64,000 nucleotides of DNA from Monocercomonoides exilis. Lineage: Eukaryota; Preaxostyla; Oxymonadida; Polymastigidae. Where the stretch lies: contig LSRY02000019.1 of NCBI GenBank assembly GCA_001643675.2, positions 878,001 to 942,000 of the forward strand, read 5' to 3'. The notes beneath the pieces are model-generated. The model had not been told where the DNA came from. It did no database searches and saw nothing but the letters and a program-made list of their open reading frames with translations. Shown one piece after another: positions 1 to 12,243 of this stretch (positions within the stretch are counted from its first letter, which is position 1; each line of letters opens with the position of its first letter). The translations under genes were made by a program, and so were the position numbers.

Positions 1-18
1 TCATCAAAGGGGCATCTG

Positions 19-3000
19 ATGGATTCTCAGCTGTTTGCTGCTCTTTCTTTTGAAGGAGAAGAGGAGCCGAATGTGCCTTTGCGGCGCTCCTACTCGTTTG
101 AATCGCTGAGAGACAGGCATTCTGCTTCAGCATCTTCAGTGCGATCATTCGGAAGCACCATGTTCTACTCGAATTCAGAGGGGAACAGCGCAGTTTCTAT
201 GGGGAATGGAGGGATGAGAACAGAAGCTGGGTATGGTAGAGATGGTGATGGTAGAGGAGGAGGAAGAGGAAGTGGAACATCTTTGACGCATCGAGAATAC
301 GAAGAAGGAGGAGAAGAAGTAGGAGAAGGAGGAGAAGGAGAAGAAGATGAAGAATTTGGACACAGTGATTACACCTCACAAGTGCGATCACTCACTTTCT
401 CCACTCCTGAACACATCTATGCAAACTTGCCATCTCTTGCTCTTCTATCTCTCGAACCTGCACACACCGCAAACAACTTGGTGCTCACTCGACCTCCTTC
501 TGCGCAGGTGCTGTCTCCACGTGCACCGAATACCAGCCCCTTTCAGCAGAGCCAAAACTTGTTGGCTTACCCGTCGTATGCTTCAGACGCTCCAAAACCA
601 CTGCCTCCGACTAAGTCGTCGTTAACTTCTTCTTCAAATTCTTCCTCATCGTCTTTATCGTCATCTTCTTCTTCTGCTGCTGCTGCTTCTGCTTCTTATG
701 CTTCTTCTTCCTCTTCTTCGTCACCTCCAAAGCATTCAGCCAACTACAACAAACGTTCAATTCATCTTTCTCCTCATATTCGACCTCCATTCGCAACAGA
801 AATAAATGGGAAAATGGAGAAAACAGATTCATCTTCTACTCTGGAATTGAATAACACGTCATTTCCACAGAAATCTTCTTCTTCATCCTCTTTCTCTTCA
901 ACTTCCACTTCTTCAACCGATTCATTGAACAAGGCTAAATTACAGCAACAAAAATTAAGTAAAATCGACACTTCTTATTCGAATTTCACGTTGGATTCAA
1001 CGATGGACCCTTCTTCAGCATCACGCAATGCTTCTGTTTCTGCTTCTGCACAATCACACAACATATCTTTCTCCTCTTCCTCTTCCTCTTCCTCAAATTC
1101 TTCTTCTGCTGCTGCTTCTTCTTCAAATTCTTCTTCCAATTCTTTGTCTGCCACCACCCCATCCGCCGACTCCCCCGCGCGCCGCTTCTCCTTCTCCTCC
1201 TCCTCCCCCTCTGTTCTCCCTTCCTCTTTCCAATTCCCTCACTCTCCCACTCTCTTCTCCTCTCTCTCACTCGACACCGTCTTCTCCACCTCGCTCGATG
1301 AGGCTGTGTTCGAAGACGTGCCGATCACCCCATATTCTGGTTTCGACCACCGCACGCCCACACGCAGGATGTCCAATGCCTCTTCTGACCGCTCTTATTT
1401 GGCTTCCAGTCTGAAGTCCCCCGCAGCTCATTCGCTTTCCTCTTTGTCTCCGTCGTTCAATCAGAACTCGGCTGGGTATTTTGGCTTGTCTCATTCGTCT
1501 GAGTCGCTGCCGGTATTCACATCTTCTCCTGTTTCGTCGATGTATTCGTCACCTCTTTTGACTCCTTCTCTTTCTTCGATGTATTCTGCTGCGTCTTCCA
1601 GGAGCTTCACACCACGCCATTCATATATTGCACCTGAGGATTTGTTTCAGCAGGGTTATGCTGCTTCTTCTGCATCTTCTTCTTCTTCTTCTTCTTCTGA
1701 TTTGCATTCTAACCAGAACAATAAAACTTTGTTCCAAAGAGCGAAGAACTTTGTTATAAACAAATGTTTCAGTGTTGTTTCATTTATCGTGTTAGTAATG
1801 TGTCTTCCTTTCATCATTTTCAACCGCTTTTTAAAATGGCTTTTCCCTTCCTTCAAAAACATGTCATTTGACGTCGACATCAGCAAAGAAGAGAGCTTCT
1901 TTGCAAAACCTTCATCATCATCGTCTTCAGCTGCTTCTGCTGTGAATGAGTTCTTCAACTTCAGCAATTGCGCCTGTTATTCTGATCATGAGCCGACTGA
2001 AAGCGTCACTGCTTTTGATCTGTTCCCTCCTCTTTCTCCGCTTCCTCCTCCCCCGCCTCCTCCTCTTATTCTTTCTCCTCATCATTCACATCATTCGCAT
2101 CATCAAAGCCAATCTGAAGAGAAATCATTAAAAAACAACAGCATTTCAAATAGAAATTCCCAATCAAATGACAAAAATAGTGGAGAACTGACTTCTCATC
2201 CAATAACATCTTTTTATAAAGTGTTAGCAAACAGATTGAAAGAAGCTGTGAAAGAAGGATATGACAATGCCAACAAAACTGCTGCTTCAATTTGTTCGAC
2301 TTTTGTGTCAATCAGTTCAACTCTTCTGTTTGTGTTGCTTCATCCTGCGTATGCTGCCTCTATTCTCTTCTCCCCAGCTCCTCCTCCTCTTTCTCTTCCT
2401 GCGCATTCTTCTTCATCTTCGTCATCATCATCATCTTCTTCTTCTTCTCTTCCTATTTCTCTTCCACATCATCATTCGAGTCGTTCTTCCTTGTCTGATC
2501 TTCAACTGCCTCTTTCTACCACTTCATCCTTGTCTTTATCTTCATCCTCGTCTTCATCTTTTCGCAATCTCAATCACTCCTATGTCTTTCCTGTTTCTTC
2601 ATTAGCTTCTTCTTCTAATTCCAATTCAAATACCAATTCTCTTTCTATTTCAAATACTCCTTCCTCCTCTTCCTCTTCTTCTTCTTCTTCCACTTCCTCA
2701 TCTTCAAATGATCCGCCTGTTCCTCTTCTCATCACATCTCTCCGCTTCCACAGCAAAAATCACACAAAACTGCAAGACGCAGACGAAAGCAGCAACGACG
2801 ACGAAAAATGGCTTCGCTCGACACTCAAAAGAGCATCTTTGAAAGGAAAAGGAATAAAATCTTCATCTTTATCAAGCTCAGAAACAGAGCAAAGTGAAGT
2901 CAATGCGAAAGATTATTCACGTGCTCATGAAAATCTGCCAATTGTGCCGTCTTCTTCTGGTTTGTCGTTCGATTACTTGAGAGATTCAGAGCCAACTGCC

Positions 3001-4851
3001 AGTGTTTTCACACAAAATGATGCTGCTACTGCTTCTGTTTCGCATCCTTCACCATTTCCTTTCACTCACCGCTCGTTTTTTAAGTTCGTCACCAGAACAA
3101 CTAACCTCATGCTGATCTTGTTCTTCCTCTTTTTCGCTCTGAAAATCACCTGCGACTCAGTCAGAATCGAAAGCAGAGGAGCCGGGCTGATCAATCACAC
3201 AATGTCCTATCCACCTTTGTGGGTAAAACAAAATACGACTCAAAACTTCAATTCTCCTCAGCAATTTGCCTCGAATGACATTCTTATGTCAGCTGCTTCT
3301 TCTTTCCTTCATTTTCTCTCTTTCATTCGCATCCACTGGTTGTGTGTGTTTGTCCCTCTGTTTGTTCTTGCACTGCTCTTTGTGGTTGTCATGGGCGTGC
3401 TTTCGCTGGCAGCTGCTTTGGGCGTGTGGACACACGTCTTAGCTTCTCTGCTGTACAACGAGTCTGTTTTGTTTGTGGCGATCTTTGGCAATCCATCTCT
3501 GTGCCTGTTTGCCATTGCAATATGTGCACATATCAGTTTGAATGAAGGCGGGCTGTCGGCTGAGTGGAAGCCAAGCTGGGAGATGAAATATAGCTTGGCA
3601 GATACTTTTGATTATTTGCGTTCGTTGATAGGTCGAAGCAAGAATATCACAGAAATTCCAAATGAACTAATGGCAAATTCTTCGTTTAACAGTTTTGACG
3701 GTTCTCCTCCTTATCGGCCGCAGATAAGTCCTGCTATTCGAACAATTGCAGACTCCATCTGGAATTTCGTCAGCACGTTTGATGTGAATTCACTTCTTAT
3801 TGTCATTCCTCTTATGATGGAATTTGCAGTGGTGATATTCCTGTTTCGCTTTCTCTTTCCTTTGTTTGTGTCTCGTACACAGACAAAAGAAGGAATTTAC
3901 AGTTTGTTAACGAAGCTTGGAAATTCGAATAGACATGACAAAAAAGAAGCAAACAAAACAAGTCTTAATTTCACTCCTTCTTCGAGCTTATCTTCTTCTG
4001 ATTCATCTTTTAGTCTTTCCTCAAACAAACACATCACAAATAGCAGATCACTTCATCCACCTTTCACGCAACGCCTTTCGTCTTCTTTTCATTATGTGGC
4101 TGTGCTTCTGATGGTCTTTCTTATTGTATTTCAGCTTGTGCTATGTTTTATCCGCATTTCTCCTTCTCCTTCTCCTTCTCCATATATCACTCCAAACAGC
4201 CTAAACAGTCATGCATTTTCATCACCCATTGAACAAAAATTCATACAAACTGAAAATTCCATTTGTCATTTTGATTCAGAACTGCACAAAAGAAATGAAC
4301 ATTTGACTGTTCCTTTTGTAGTAAACTCCTCTTCTGTCTGCAGTCCTTCACAAAAATTCAATGACTTGTCAATTCTTCGAGAAAATGAGACCGAAGCAAA
4401 AAGATTGCATTCACTTTTGAGCTTTCACACTGCTTATTCATTCGACAACAGCATTTTCTCCACAGTTCGTTCAATTCCATCTGTGATCTTTTTCATTCCC
4501 ACTTGGCTGTCTCTCCTTCTTCTCTTCCTTCTTTTTAACAATCTCATCTCCAACGTCTTTGCACAGTACATCTTCTTTTCCCACTTCCCATCGTTAACGC
4601 GGCATTCACTTTCATTCATCCTGCTCTTTTTCTATGTATACTTCCCTCTCCTTGTGACCATAAACATCCTCTTCTGTTTGGGATTGGATGGAGTTGTGTT
4701 CAGCAGAGATGCTGCCCTTCTGCTTATCTGTGCCTTGTCCGTGGCTGTGCTGAGCATGCCAAACAGAACAATAAGCAGAGCGCTTGTCAAATGGAAGATA
4801 AGACGATGCCTATCAAAAAGGAAGAATTACGTTGCTCGCTTGAATAGATAG
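19..4851 (+). CDS. Serine-rich multi-pass membrane protein, function unknown
   Basis: A single open frame of 1610 residues from ATG to TAG. I do not recognise a family. The first ~570 residues are low complexity: an acidic E/G stretch near residues 95-115, then long serine runs. Hydrophobic segments appear near residues 580-610, 763-783, 1030-1045, 1104-1136 (long, perhaps two helices), 1150-1172, 1259-1284, 1357-1378, 1489-1510, 1531-1555 and 1564-1580, so about ten membrane spans joined by serine-rich loops. The C-terminus is basic. The ATG lies 18 bases from the window edge, so an upstream exon cannot be excluded. No intron is needed. A membrane role is inferred only from hydrophobicity; the long serine tracts are probably disordered and may be phosphorylated or glycosylated. 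Antisense frames here are shadows of the serine codons. Confidence 0.8.
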   Translation: MDSQLFAALSFEGEEEPNVPLRRSYSFESLRDRHSASASSVRSFGSTMFYSNSEGNSAVSMGNGGMRTEAGYGRDGDGRGGGRGSGTSLTHREYEEGGEEVGEGGEGEEDEEFGHSDYTSQVRSLTFSTPEHIYANLPSLALLSLEPAHTANNLVLTRPPSAQVLSPRAPNTSPFQQSQNLLAYPSYASDAPKPLPPTKSSLTSSSNSSSSSLSSSSSSAAAASASYASSSSSSSPPKHSANYNKRSIHLSPHIRPPFATEINGKMEKTDSSSTLELNNTSFPQKSSSSSSFSSTSTSSTDSLNKAKLQQQKLSKIDTSYSNFTLDSTMDPSSASRNASVSASAQSHNISFSSSSSSSSNSSSAAASSSNSSSNSLSATTPSADSPARRFSFSSSSPSVLPSSFQFPHSPTLFSSLSLDTVFSTSLDEAVFEDVPITPYSGFDHRTPTRRMSNASSDRSYLASSLKSPAAHSLSSLSPSFNQNSAGYFGLSHSSESLPVFTSSPVSSMYSSPLLTPSLSSMYSAASSRSFTPRHSYIAPEDLFQQGYAASSASSSSSSSSDLHSNQNNKTLFQRAKNFVINKCFSVVSFIVLVMCLPFIIFNRFLKWLFPSFKNMSFDVDISKEESFFAKPSSSSSSAASAVNEFFNFSNCACYSDHEPTESVTAFDLFPPLSPLPPPPPPPLILSPHHSHHSHHQSQSEEKSLKNNSISNRNSQSNDKNSGELTSHPITSFYKVLANRLKEAVKEGYDNANKTAASICSTFVSISSTLLFVLLHPAYAASILFSPAPPPLSLPAHSSSSSSSSSSSSSSLPISLPHHHSSRSSLSDLQLPLSTTSSLSLSSSSSSSFRNLNHSYVFPVSSLASSSNSNSNTNSLSISNTPSSSSSSSSSSTSSSSNDPPVPLLITSLRFHSKNHTKLQDADESSNDDEKWLRSTLKRASLKGKGIKSSSLSSSETEQSEVNAKDYSRAHENLPIVPSSSGLSFDYLRDSEPTASVFTQNDAATASVSHPSPFPFTHRSFFKFVTRTTNLMLILFFLFFALKITCDSVRIESRGAGLINHTMSYPPLWVKQNTTQNFNSPQQFASNDILMSAASSFLHFLSFIRIHWLCVFVPLFVLALLFVVVMGVLSLAAALGVWTHVLASLLYNESVLFVAIFGNPSLCLFAIAICAHISLNEGGLSAEWKPSWEMKYSLADTFDYLRSLIGRSKNITEIPNELMANSSFNSFDGSPPYRPQISPAIRTIADSIWNFVSTFDVNSLLIVIPLMMEFAVVIFLFRFLFPLFVSRTQTKEGIYSLLTKLGNSNRHDKKEANKTSLNFTPSSSLSSSDSSFSLSSNKHITNSRSLHPPFTQRLSSSFHYVAVLLMVFLIVFQLVLCFIRISPSPSPSPYITPNSLNSHAFSSPIEQKFIQTENSICHFDSELHKRNEHLTVPFVVNSSSVCSPSQKFNDLSILRENETEAKRLHSLLSFHTAYSFDNSIFSTVRSIPSVIFFIPTWLSLLLLFLLFNNLISNVFAQYIFFSHFPSLTRHSLSFILLFFYVYFPLLVTINILFCLGLDGVVFSRDAALLLICALSVAVLSMPNRTISRALVKWKIRRCLSKRKNYVARLNR

Positions 4852-5126
4852 AAGCCGGCTTATGCAATTTTTTCTCATCAAAATTAGATTCACATTGAAA
4901 TTAGAATTTTTATGTTCTTTTTTTTTTTACTGACATTTTTGAAGCTTTAATTTCGTTTGTTTGATAAATTGATTTTTGTTTCATTGAAAATTCACAAAAT
5001 AACACCACAGAAATTTGCTTGAAAGAGCAAAAAAATGGAAAACACTTGAAAAAACAGCATAATTGAGTACATTTTAAATTTTAAAAAAAAGAAAAGAAAA
5101 GAAAAAGAAATTCACATGAATTCAGT

Positions 5127-8100
5127 TTACATCTCGCAAAAGCTTTCGTTTGCGTGGCAGTCCCAAACAGTGATGGTGTCCATTGACACGGTCATCAGGG
5201 CAGGCTCAGTTGGAATGAACCAATTACCAATGATAGGAAGAGGTGGACTGATGAAAGAATAAAACATTAAAAAATTGAAGAAGAAGAAGAAACGAAGAAA
5301 AAAATGGAATATATTTGGACAGAAATAAAAAAATGTGATATTTTCATTCAAATGTCGAATGAAAGTGAGTGTTTTAATTTACATTCAAGTCAATAAAATA
5401 CACAAATGAAATATTAAAAATGAAATAGGCAAAAAAATAAGAAAAAAATAATCAAACCATTCTTGTGCAACTTGCTTCAATTCGTATGACCTTGTCCCCG
5501 TGTTTCCCACAAGCAACGATCCAAATTTCGACCCAGCCACAAAAGTCGTTCCAGTGAAAAGAGAACTGAAGCTGGAGAGGAAATCTGAAGAATACTTGGA
5601 AGAATGAGAAGTAAATGGAGACGAAGAGAAAGAAGACGATGAAGAAGAAGACGAAAAAGGCGGTGGAGAAGAAGACAGACTCATCTGTGATGTGCCGGCA
5701 TTTGAGAAGAGAGGAGCAAAAGAAAGCATCGACGACATCGAAGACGACTGCGAGTGTGTTGAGGGAACCCACGTTGCGCTGCTTGTCTTGCGCGCCGGAA
5801 TAAACTCAGGTATCTTCCAGTTGATGATGGGCTTGTTGATCCGCAGGTCGACGACAGACACCGACCCATTCGAAGACATTGCGAGTAAAAGATCCTGTTG
5901 AGATGGATGGACAGAGAGGCTGCAGATGGAAGCTGGCTTCTTGATGGCATCGGAAGAGGAAGACGATGATGAGGAGGAAGAAGAAGAAGAAGCGGTTGCC
6001 ATAGCAAATGATGGAAGATGAGGTGCAACTCCAACCATCGTTGGGCTTCGGATGTCCCAAATACGAATGACTTTACAATGTTCAATATAAAAACATTTTT
6101 TTTAAAAAATAAGTCATATCAAAATTATATTTCACAATAAAATTTCATAAAATTTTTAGATAAATAAGCAATAAATTAAATGAACAATCAATTTCACACC
6201 TCCATCATCGTTTCCGCTGAACAACGTGCTTTTATCTTCGTTGAATGCCAGCGCACGGCACGCAATTGGTGCAGCAAGTGCCGCTGTCAGATTGGCACTG
6301 TCTCTTCTGCTCGGAATCCTTCCTTTCTCCTTCTCCTCCCTCGACTTTCCTCCTCCTCTCATCGAAGGCGAAGCAGCTGGTGTTGTCGCTGCTGCTGCAT
6401 TCGAAGCCGAAGCATTTGCAAACATGTTCCTATCCACCTCCCACGTGATGACGTTAATCCCTGTTTCTGTGTCAAACAGCGCCACATCTCCGTCTGAATA
6501 CCCCGCTGCCAGCCCCGCCCACCCTTTCGCATCGATCATCAGCACGCTCTCTGCCGACTCCTTCCGCTCCACTTTCTTCAGATGCCCAAAGATCGACCGC
6601 CGGCGCATCTGCACTGAGTCTCCAGCGCTCCTCCGCTCGTTCACAACAGCCGAGAACGACTTGATGTGCCCGTCTCGCCCCTTTTTCTGCTCGTCCAGCA
6701 GATGTTTCGCAGTCTCCTTTCCAACTTCCTTCAGGTTTGCCTGCATAGCAGTCATCTTCTGCCCGATCCGATACACACTTACTGCAGACTCGGGGATTCT
6801 GGGGTCAACTTTGCCTCCGACTGGCTGTGCGGTTGACTCAGCAACAGCACAGAGCGAATCGTCTTTGGAAAAGGAAAGAGCAGATGGATAATACGGATAG
6901 GGTTTTGTGGTGCAGAAGGGAGTGGCTGATGGAAGAGGAGAAAATGAATAAGAAAGAATGAGTGATTGAAGAAATATGTTGGTTATTTTTTTTTTTGCAT
7001 TTTTTCGAATGGATGTTTCATTTGTAATGATTATTTACGAAAAAAGAAAATGGAATGGTAGATAATACATTAAAAACGCAAAGTATTTCAATAAATAAAT
7101 ATTAAAAATATTCCAATATGCAGAAAATGATGCTTTTCTCAAACCTTTATCTTTTTCCACTTTCCAGAATGTGACAGTGTTGTGAGCCATTCCGTGGCTG
7201 TTTGAGCAGTCATTGACACTCGCAAACAGCGAAGAGGCGTTTCCTCCAACAACATATCCAATCGGAATCCCAGTTGACTTCGAGCATTAAAGGAAAAAAA
7301 GAAAAGAAAAGAAAAGAAAAATGCACAAATTATAAATGATCAAAGTTCACAAATTTTTCAATGTGAATGCAAACATGCGAAAAACGACGTGACAGAGGAA
7401 GTGCAGATTTCAGTTCATCTTCACTAAAGGACGGCTGATATGAAGAATTCCTCCGATTTGACAAAGATTGACTTCTCATATAAGAGAAATGGGGCACAGC
7501 AGGCGAGGCAGGAGATGACTGTGATGATAAGAAGGAAAAAGAAGAAGACGATGAAGAAGACGATGAATACGATGAAGGCGGAGATGGAAATGATGATGAT
7601 GATGATGATGAAACACATGAATACGCTCTGTGAGGAGGAAACTGCTGGAATGTCGGAGATGAAGCCGAAGCACCCAGCTTCTGCTGTGAGGGTGGGGTTG
7701 CAAGTGAGTGGAAAGAGGACAAAGAAGCTGAATGAGCAGAGGCGGGTGTTAGCGCAGTGCTTGAAGGGAAAGAGCAGAGCGACGAGGCAGAAGGAGAGGA
7801 GCCAGGAGGGGGCGTTTTGGAGCTTCTGATTTGGAAGTCGTTTGACAGTGGCATTGGAGGATTAGACATAGAGGCTGTTCGCGGTGGCGAGCTGGTGGAG
7901 GAAATGGAAGGAGAAAAAGGAGGAGAATGAGAAAAAGGAGATGAGGTTGATGATGATGAAAATGAAGGAGGAGGAGGCGATGGTCGTGTTCCTGTTTGGG
8001 GCAAGCGATCAGCAGAAAACGTGTGTCTTGAGCGGAATTTTGGTGTTGACTTGATTGAAGAAATCTGATCGTACAGCGCTGGGTCGTCGTCCTGAACAAC

Positions 8101-9373
8101 AACAAAGCCGTCCACTTCTTCTTCGCTGATGCTTTTCTCTTTGTTCGTGTTGGGTTCTAAAGCAGAAGAGATAGAAAATAGAGGAGGATTTGAAGGAGGA
8201 GAAGGAGGTGGAGGAAATGAGGAAGAAGAAGAAGAAGAAGAAGAAGAAGAAGCTGAGGCTGATGTAGAGACTGAAAAATGATGCAACGCCGTTGCATTGT
8301 ATCCTGTTTCCTGAGAAGATTCTTTCTCAGACACTTTTTCTTGTGATGTCAATGAAGAGCATCCTTCGTTTTCATTCGCATTCATTTCTGATTTGAATTG
8401 CTCCACTTTTCCTCCGTCGCTCAAATGCTGTTCACTTGCACTCTTTGAGATGTCGTCGCAAGAACTACTTTCTTTGCAAATGTTTATGCTTTCTTTTTCT
8501 TTCTTCGATTCATCGAAATCTTCAAATTCCTTGCATTGTTCCTTCAAAAGCAGAAGAGTCGATTCATACTCCAGTGCATCCGCATATAAATCTAAAAGCT
8601 GCTTTGCCATGTTATTGATGTCATCGCGCTTCCGTTTTGATTTTACTCGAATTTCAATTTTTGCCCTCTATAAAAAATATTGGTATTTCTTGTCAAAAGC
8701 CAAATAAAAAAATAAAATTTTCAAACATCATTTGAATCAATTTCATTTGTAAGTGCAGTCCTTTTTTGAGTAAGTTCAGATGCTTTGTTCACCTTTTCTT
8801 CTGCTTCTTTGTGAACAATTGAATATCTAAAACAATCATTTAAATTGTGTGAAAGCAAAATAAAATATATACTCTCTTTCAGTCTGTTCTAAATCTGAAA
8901 GTGTATTGTTTCTTTCATTTTGAGCTACTTGCAGCTCGTCACAAAGTCCTTTTAATAGTGAATTGTTCTTCAAAATATCTTCAAAAAACGCATTGATTTC
9001 TTCTTCTTGTTCGATCAACTCTCGTTTCAATTCTTCTATATTGTCGCTGAAAGGGTAAAGGAAGTAAATATTTGAGTGAAAAATCCATAAAATGCATACT
9101 GCCCGTGTATCACATATTCAATTCTCTCTCTCACTGTTTCCTTCTTTTTCTTTGAAAAGTCCAAATAATGATCCAAATCAATCTGCCTATTTTTAACTTT
9201 TGCATCTTCAATAGCTAATTGTTTCAATAAAAGCGTATGTTGCACAAAATAATAAAAAAGGATTTTCGCAAACGATCATGAATAGTTGGAACTGTTATAT
9301 TTTGCTGTATATAATTTCGAAAAGATATCCTATAATGTAACTTTTGATACCACAAGCATTGAGAAAGAGCTTC
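5127..9373 (-). CDS. Coiled-coil / WD40-repeat protein (5' end not found)
   Basis: Nine exons splice in consistent phase: 9373-9274, 9214-9100, 9046-8873, 8826-8727, 8667-7375, 7277-7145, 6925-6200, 6070-5458 and 5247-5127, giving 1125 codons including TAA. The first listed exon starts in phase 0 after a tgcag acceptor; the upstream start exon was not identified. The N-terminal ~200 residues are charged coiled coil. The middle (exon 8667-7375) is serine/proline-rich and disordered. The C-terminus holds degenerate WD40 blades; the clearest is created by splicing, where GNDDG joins VIRIWD across the 6199-6071 intron, and another ends DTITVWDCH. WD40 propellers are protein-docking platforms, so a scaffold role is likely. 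The coiled-coil plus WD40 order is also seen in ATG16, but I see no ATG16-specific signature, so no name is given. Confidence 0.72.
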
Positions 9374-9814
9374 CTGCATTAATTAAAGAAGGGATAATTG
9401 CACATATGATCAATAAGAAGTAATAAATTTCTCAGACGAACGAAAAACTTACAAAATGACCATTTGTCGAAGTTTTTTTGACTCCAAAAATGTTTCGAAC
9501 TTTTATTAAAATCCTTTTTTATTTTCATTGTTTCAATTTTTGAAGTTTTCTTTCAAAAGATACTTTGATGGAATATCATTTTTGAAAAGAAAAGCAATGA
9601 AAGGACCGTAAAAAATAATTTGATTTATCAATTTCCAACCACAGCGTGAAACATCCTTTTTCAGAATGATATTATTCAGCGATTCATGGAAATATATCTT
9701 TATGACAAGCCATTCAAATGTTTTAACTCTCGTATTTGTCCTTTTTATATCAGTGAATAATTATTTGTAACGTCAGCTCAACCAAAAAGGCACGTATTTT
9801 CACTTTCAAAAAAT
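9374..9814. other. Unassigned AT-rich stretch upstream of the WD40 gene
   Basis: This should contain the first exon and promoter of the minus-strand WD40 gene. A minus-strand ATG near 9530 opens a short frame ending at a GTAAGT-like donor near 9450, but its phase does not fit the next exon. Nothing else is recognisable before the palindrome starts at 9815. Confidence 0.3.
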
Positions 9815-12243
9815 CAGTTTTTGAAGCAATTGAAGTTGTTGAAGCAATTGAATAACCAAAAACACATAATCCAAGCAATTTGTCGAATGGTTGCAACATG
9901 TTGAAGTTGGGGGGTGATTTGGAAAAGCATTAAATGGAAATATTATTTCACGGTGCAGACAAAAAATAAAATACACCAAAGGAAATCGCACCATTTCAAG
10001 GCATCAAACACACATACTCACACACACACAAGCAAACAAACATAAAACTATATATTTACAATAACTAATGTCCAATCGGAAAAAGTAAAGAAAAAGAAAA
10101 TTATTATTATTATTTTTTTTTGTCTTGCTGATTCTCCCGATTGTCAAGTTCCCCGATTGCAAAATTAAACAACGAACCAGCAAGCATTTTTAAATATTCA
10201 ACAATTCTTGTAACACTTAAAGTGACGACACTCCTGCTGCTATCTCCAGCACCTTCTTCGTGTCTTCTGCCTTAAGCTGATACAACCCCGAAATCGCTCC
10301 GCTCTTCTGGTGCGCTTGCTCAATCTTCACAATTTCTTCAATGTTTTCTGCTGTCAATTTCAGATCCTGGAGCGTCATTGGTGTTCCCCAGAACGCAAAC
10401 AGTTCCTTCAGCTTCTCCAGCGCTGTTTTCACGTCTTTTGTGCCATAAACCGTCTCTGCCCATTCCTCAAACATTTCTCCGCACATTCCCTTCTTGTACA
10501 GCCAGGGATAGTATGCAAGCGACACAACTGCCAATCCTTCTCCGTGTGCAATCTTGTCATTGAAAGCAGAGATGGCGTGTTCAATCCAATGCACATTCCA
10601 GTCTCCTGGAAGCAGGAACGATGGCAATCCCTGTATTGCCAGAGAAACTGCCCAGCAAAAGTTTGTGCGTGCCTCGATATCGTCTTTGTTCGCCTTTATT
10701 CTTTCCATCGATCGAATAAGCGATTTTTGCAATGCCAAGTTCACTTGGCGTGTTGTTATGTTTTTGTTGTCCGGAGAAAAGTATTGCTCCATCAGATGAG
10801 ACATCGAATCCACAGCTCCGCACATAATCTGGCGCCAAGGCAACGAAAGCTGAATCGCCGGATCCACAGCACTTGCCACGGGGAAATTCAAAAATGCTGG
10901 AAGTTTTGCGTGTTCTTCTGGGTTCGATACAACAGATCCAGTGTCCATCTCAGATGCAGTGGCTGATATGGTTAGAACAGTGTAAAGAGGCAAGAATTCT
11001 GATGGGGTTTGAGCTTCTTTCTTGTACAATTTCCACACATCCTCAGTCATTTTTGCTCCAGCGCAAATTGCTTTCGCTGAATCAATGACGCTTCCTCCTC
11101 CAATGGCAACAACTGCTTCAATTCCTTTTGATGTGTCTTTGCATATGGCTACCCCCTCGCGAATTTTGGAAATAAGTGGATTTGGCTGAACACCCCACAA
11201 CTCTTCATCGGATATCCCATTTGCAGCCATAGCCTTCTTAACACGGTCGTGTACGCCATTTGTCTTTGCTGATCCGCTTCCAAACAAAAGCAACACTTTT
11301 TTAATTCCGGCCTTTTTGATTTCTTCTGCAAGTTGCTCAACTGCTTGTGCACCTAATATGTACTATTACAGGAGAAAAAATCATAGTGTGCAAAACAATA
11401 TAAAATAATTGTTTGGTTCGTACCTTAACTGGATTGTAAAAAGTTTGCGTTGACATGATAATTATCTCACTAAAAAAAGCGGACCATAAATTATATTTTG
11501 TTTGAAATGTGAAAAATATTTATTTATGGTTTTCGATTTGAATGTTTATTTCAAGTATTAAAATAGTTGATTAATTAGCAAAAAATAAAATAAAATAAAA
11601 TAAAATTGATTGCCTAGTTTTCATTATTATAAACATGACACAATTGTGAATGAGAAAATGCAATAATTTTTCAGGACGAATCAGATTTGATATTTTGATG
11701 TTAAAAACTATCTAATTCGATGAACAGATAATTTAAAAAATAAAAATATATTTATTCTTCAATAACAAGAATTTTAATGACATGCACATTGGTATAATAC
11801 GCCGGACAAATCTGTTTTCTCAACAGTTATACAACTAATAGTTCTTTTTATTTTTGAACAATTTTCCTTATCACAGCAAACTTGAATAACGCTACTGATT
11901 TTATTTTTATGTCATTTGTTAAATTAAAAAAATTACTGTTGAAGTTTCTGAGAAATAGGATTTCGAGTTTCTCCGAGATTTCAATATTTATTTATCATAA
12001 CAATAAGATGTGTAATTCTTTTTGAAAAGTCGCAAAAGTTTAACATTCAGGAATAATTATTGTTGATATTTTTCAATCAATTTTTGCAATCGTTCATTTG
12101 AATTTCACAGAAACATTGGCAGAGTCAAACAAATATTACTTGCACGAACTGCTTAGTATTTTGGTGTTGTTTGAAGTTTCAGTACCAGAAAGAATTTGAA
12201 ATGTCAAATTTTGAAAACCTGAAAATAAAATTGCAACATTTTT
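9815..12243 (+). repeat. Left arm of giant inverted repeat (2429 bp)
   Basis: Each base x from 9815 to 12243 pairs with the complement of base 25007-x. I compared the outer boundary, the 3' flank including a run of nine T, the intron, the coding region (identical translations) and several inner AT-rich blocks, and found no mismatch or indel. Pairing stops at 9814/15193 and at 12244/12763. The arm holds a full dehydrogenase gene, its intron and about 400 bp of 3' flank. Confidence 0.95.
10217..11456 (-). CDS. Iron-containing alcohol dehydrogenase, copy 1
   Basis: Two exons, 11456-11424 and 11362-10217, with a 61-bp intron (GTACGA...ATAG), encode 392 residues, the usual length of butanol-dehydrogenase-type enzymes. 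The protein starts MSTQTFYNPVK and continues YILGAQAVEQL across the splice, a typical N-terminus of the family. The nucleotide-binding GGGSVID lies near residue 99. Likely metal ligands are D196 and H200 (DSMSH) and H269 and H284 (VHWIEH, then IAHGEG). It should reduce aldehydes to alcohols with NAD(P)H in the cytosol, regenerating cofactor in fermentation; such genes in anaerobic protists often trace to bacteria. The translation is identical to copy 2 in the opposite arm. Which cofactor or aldehyde it prefers cannot be read from sequence. Confidence 0.93.
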
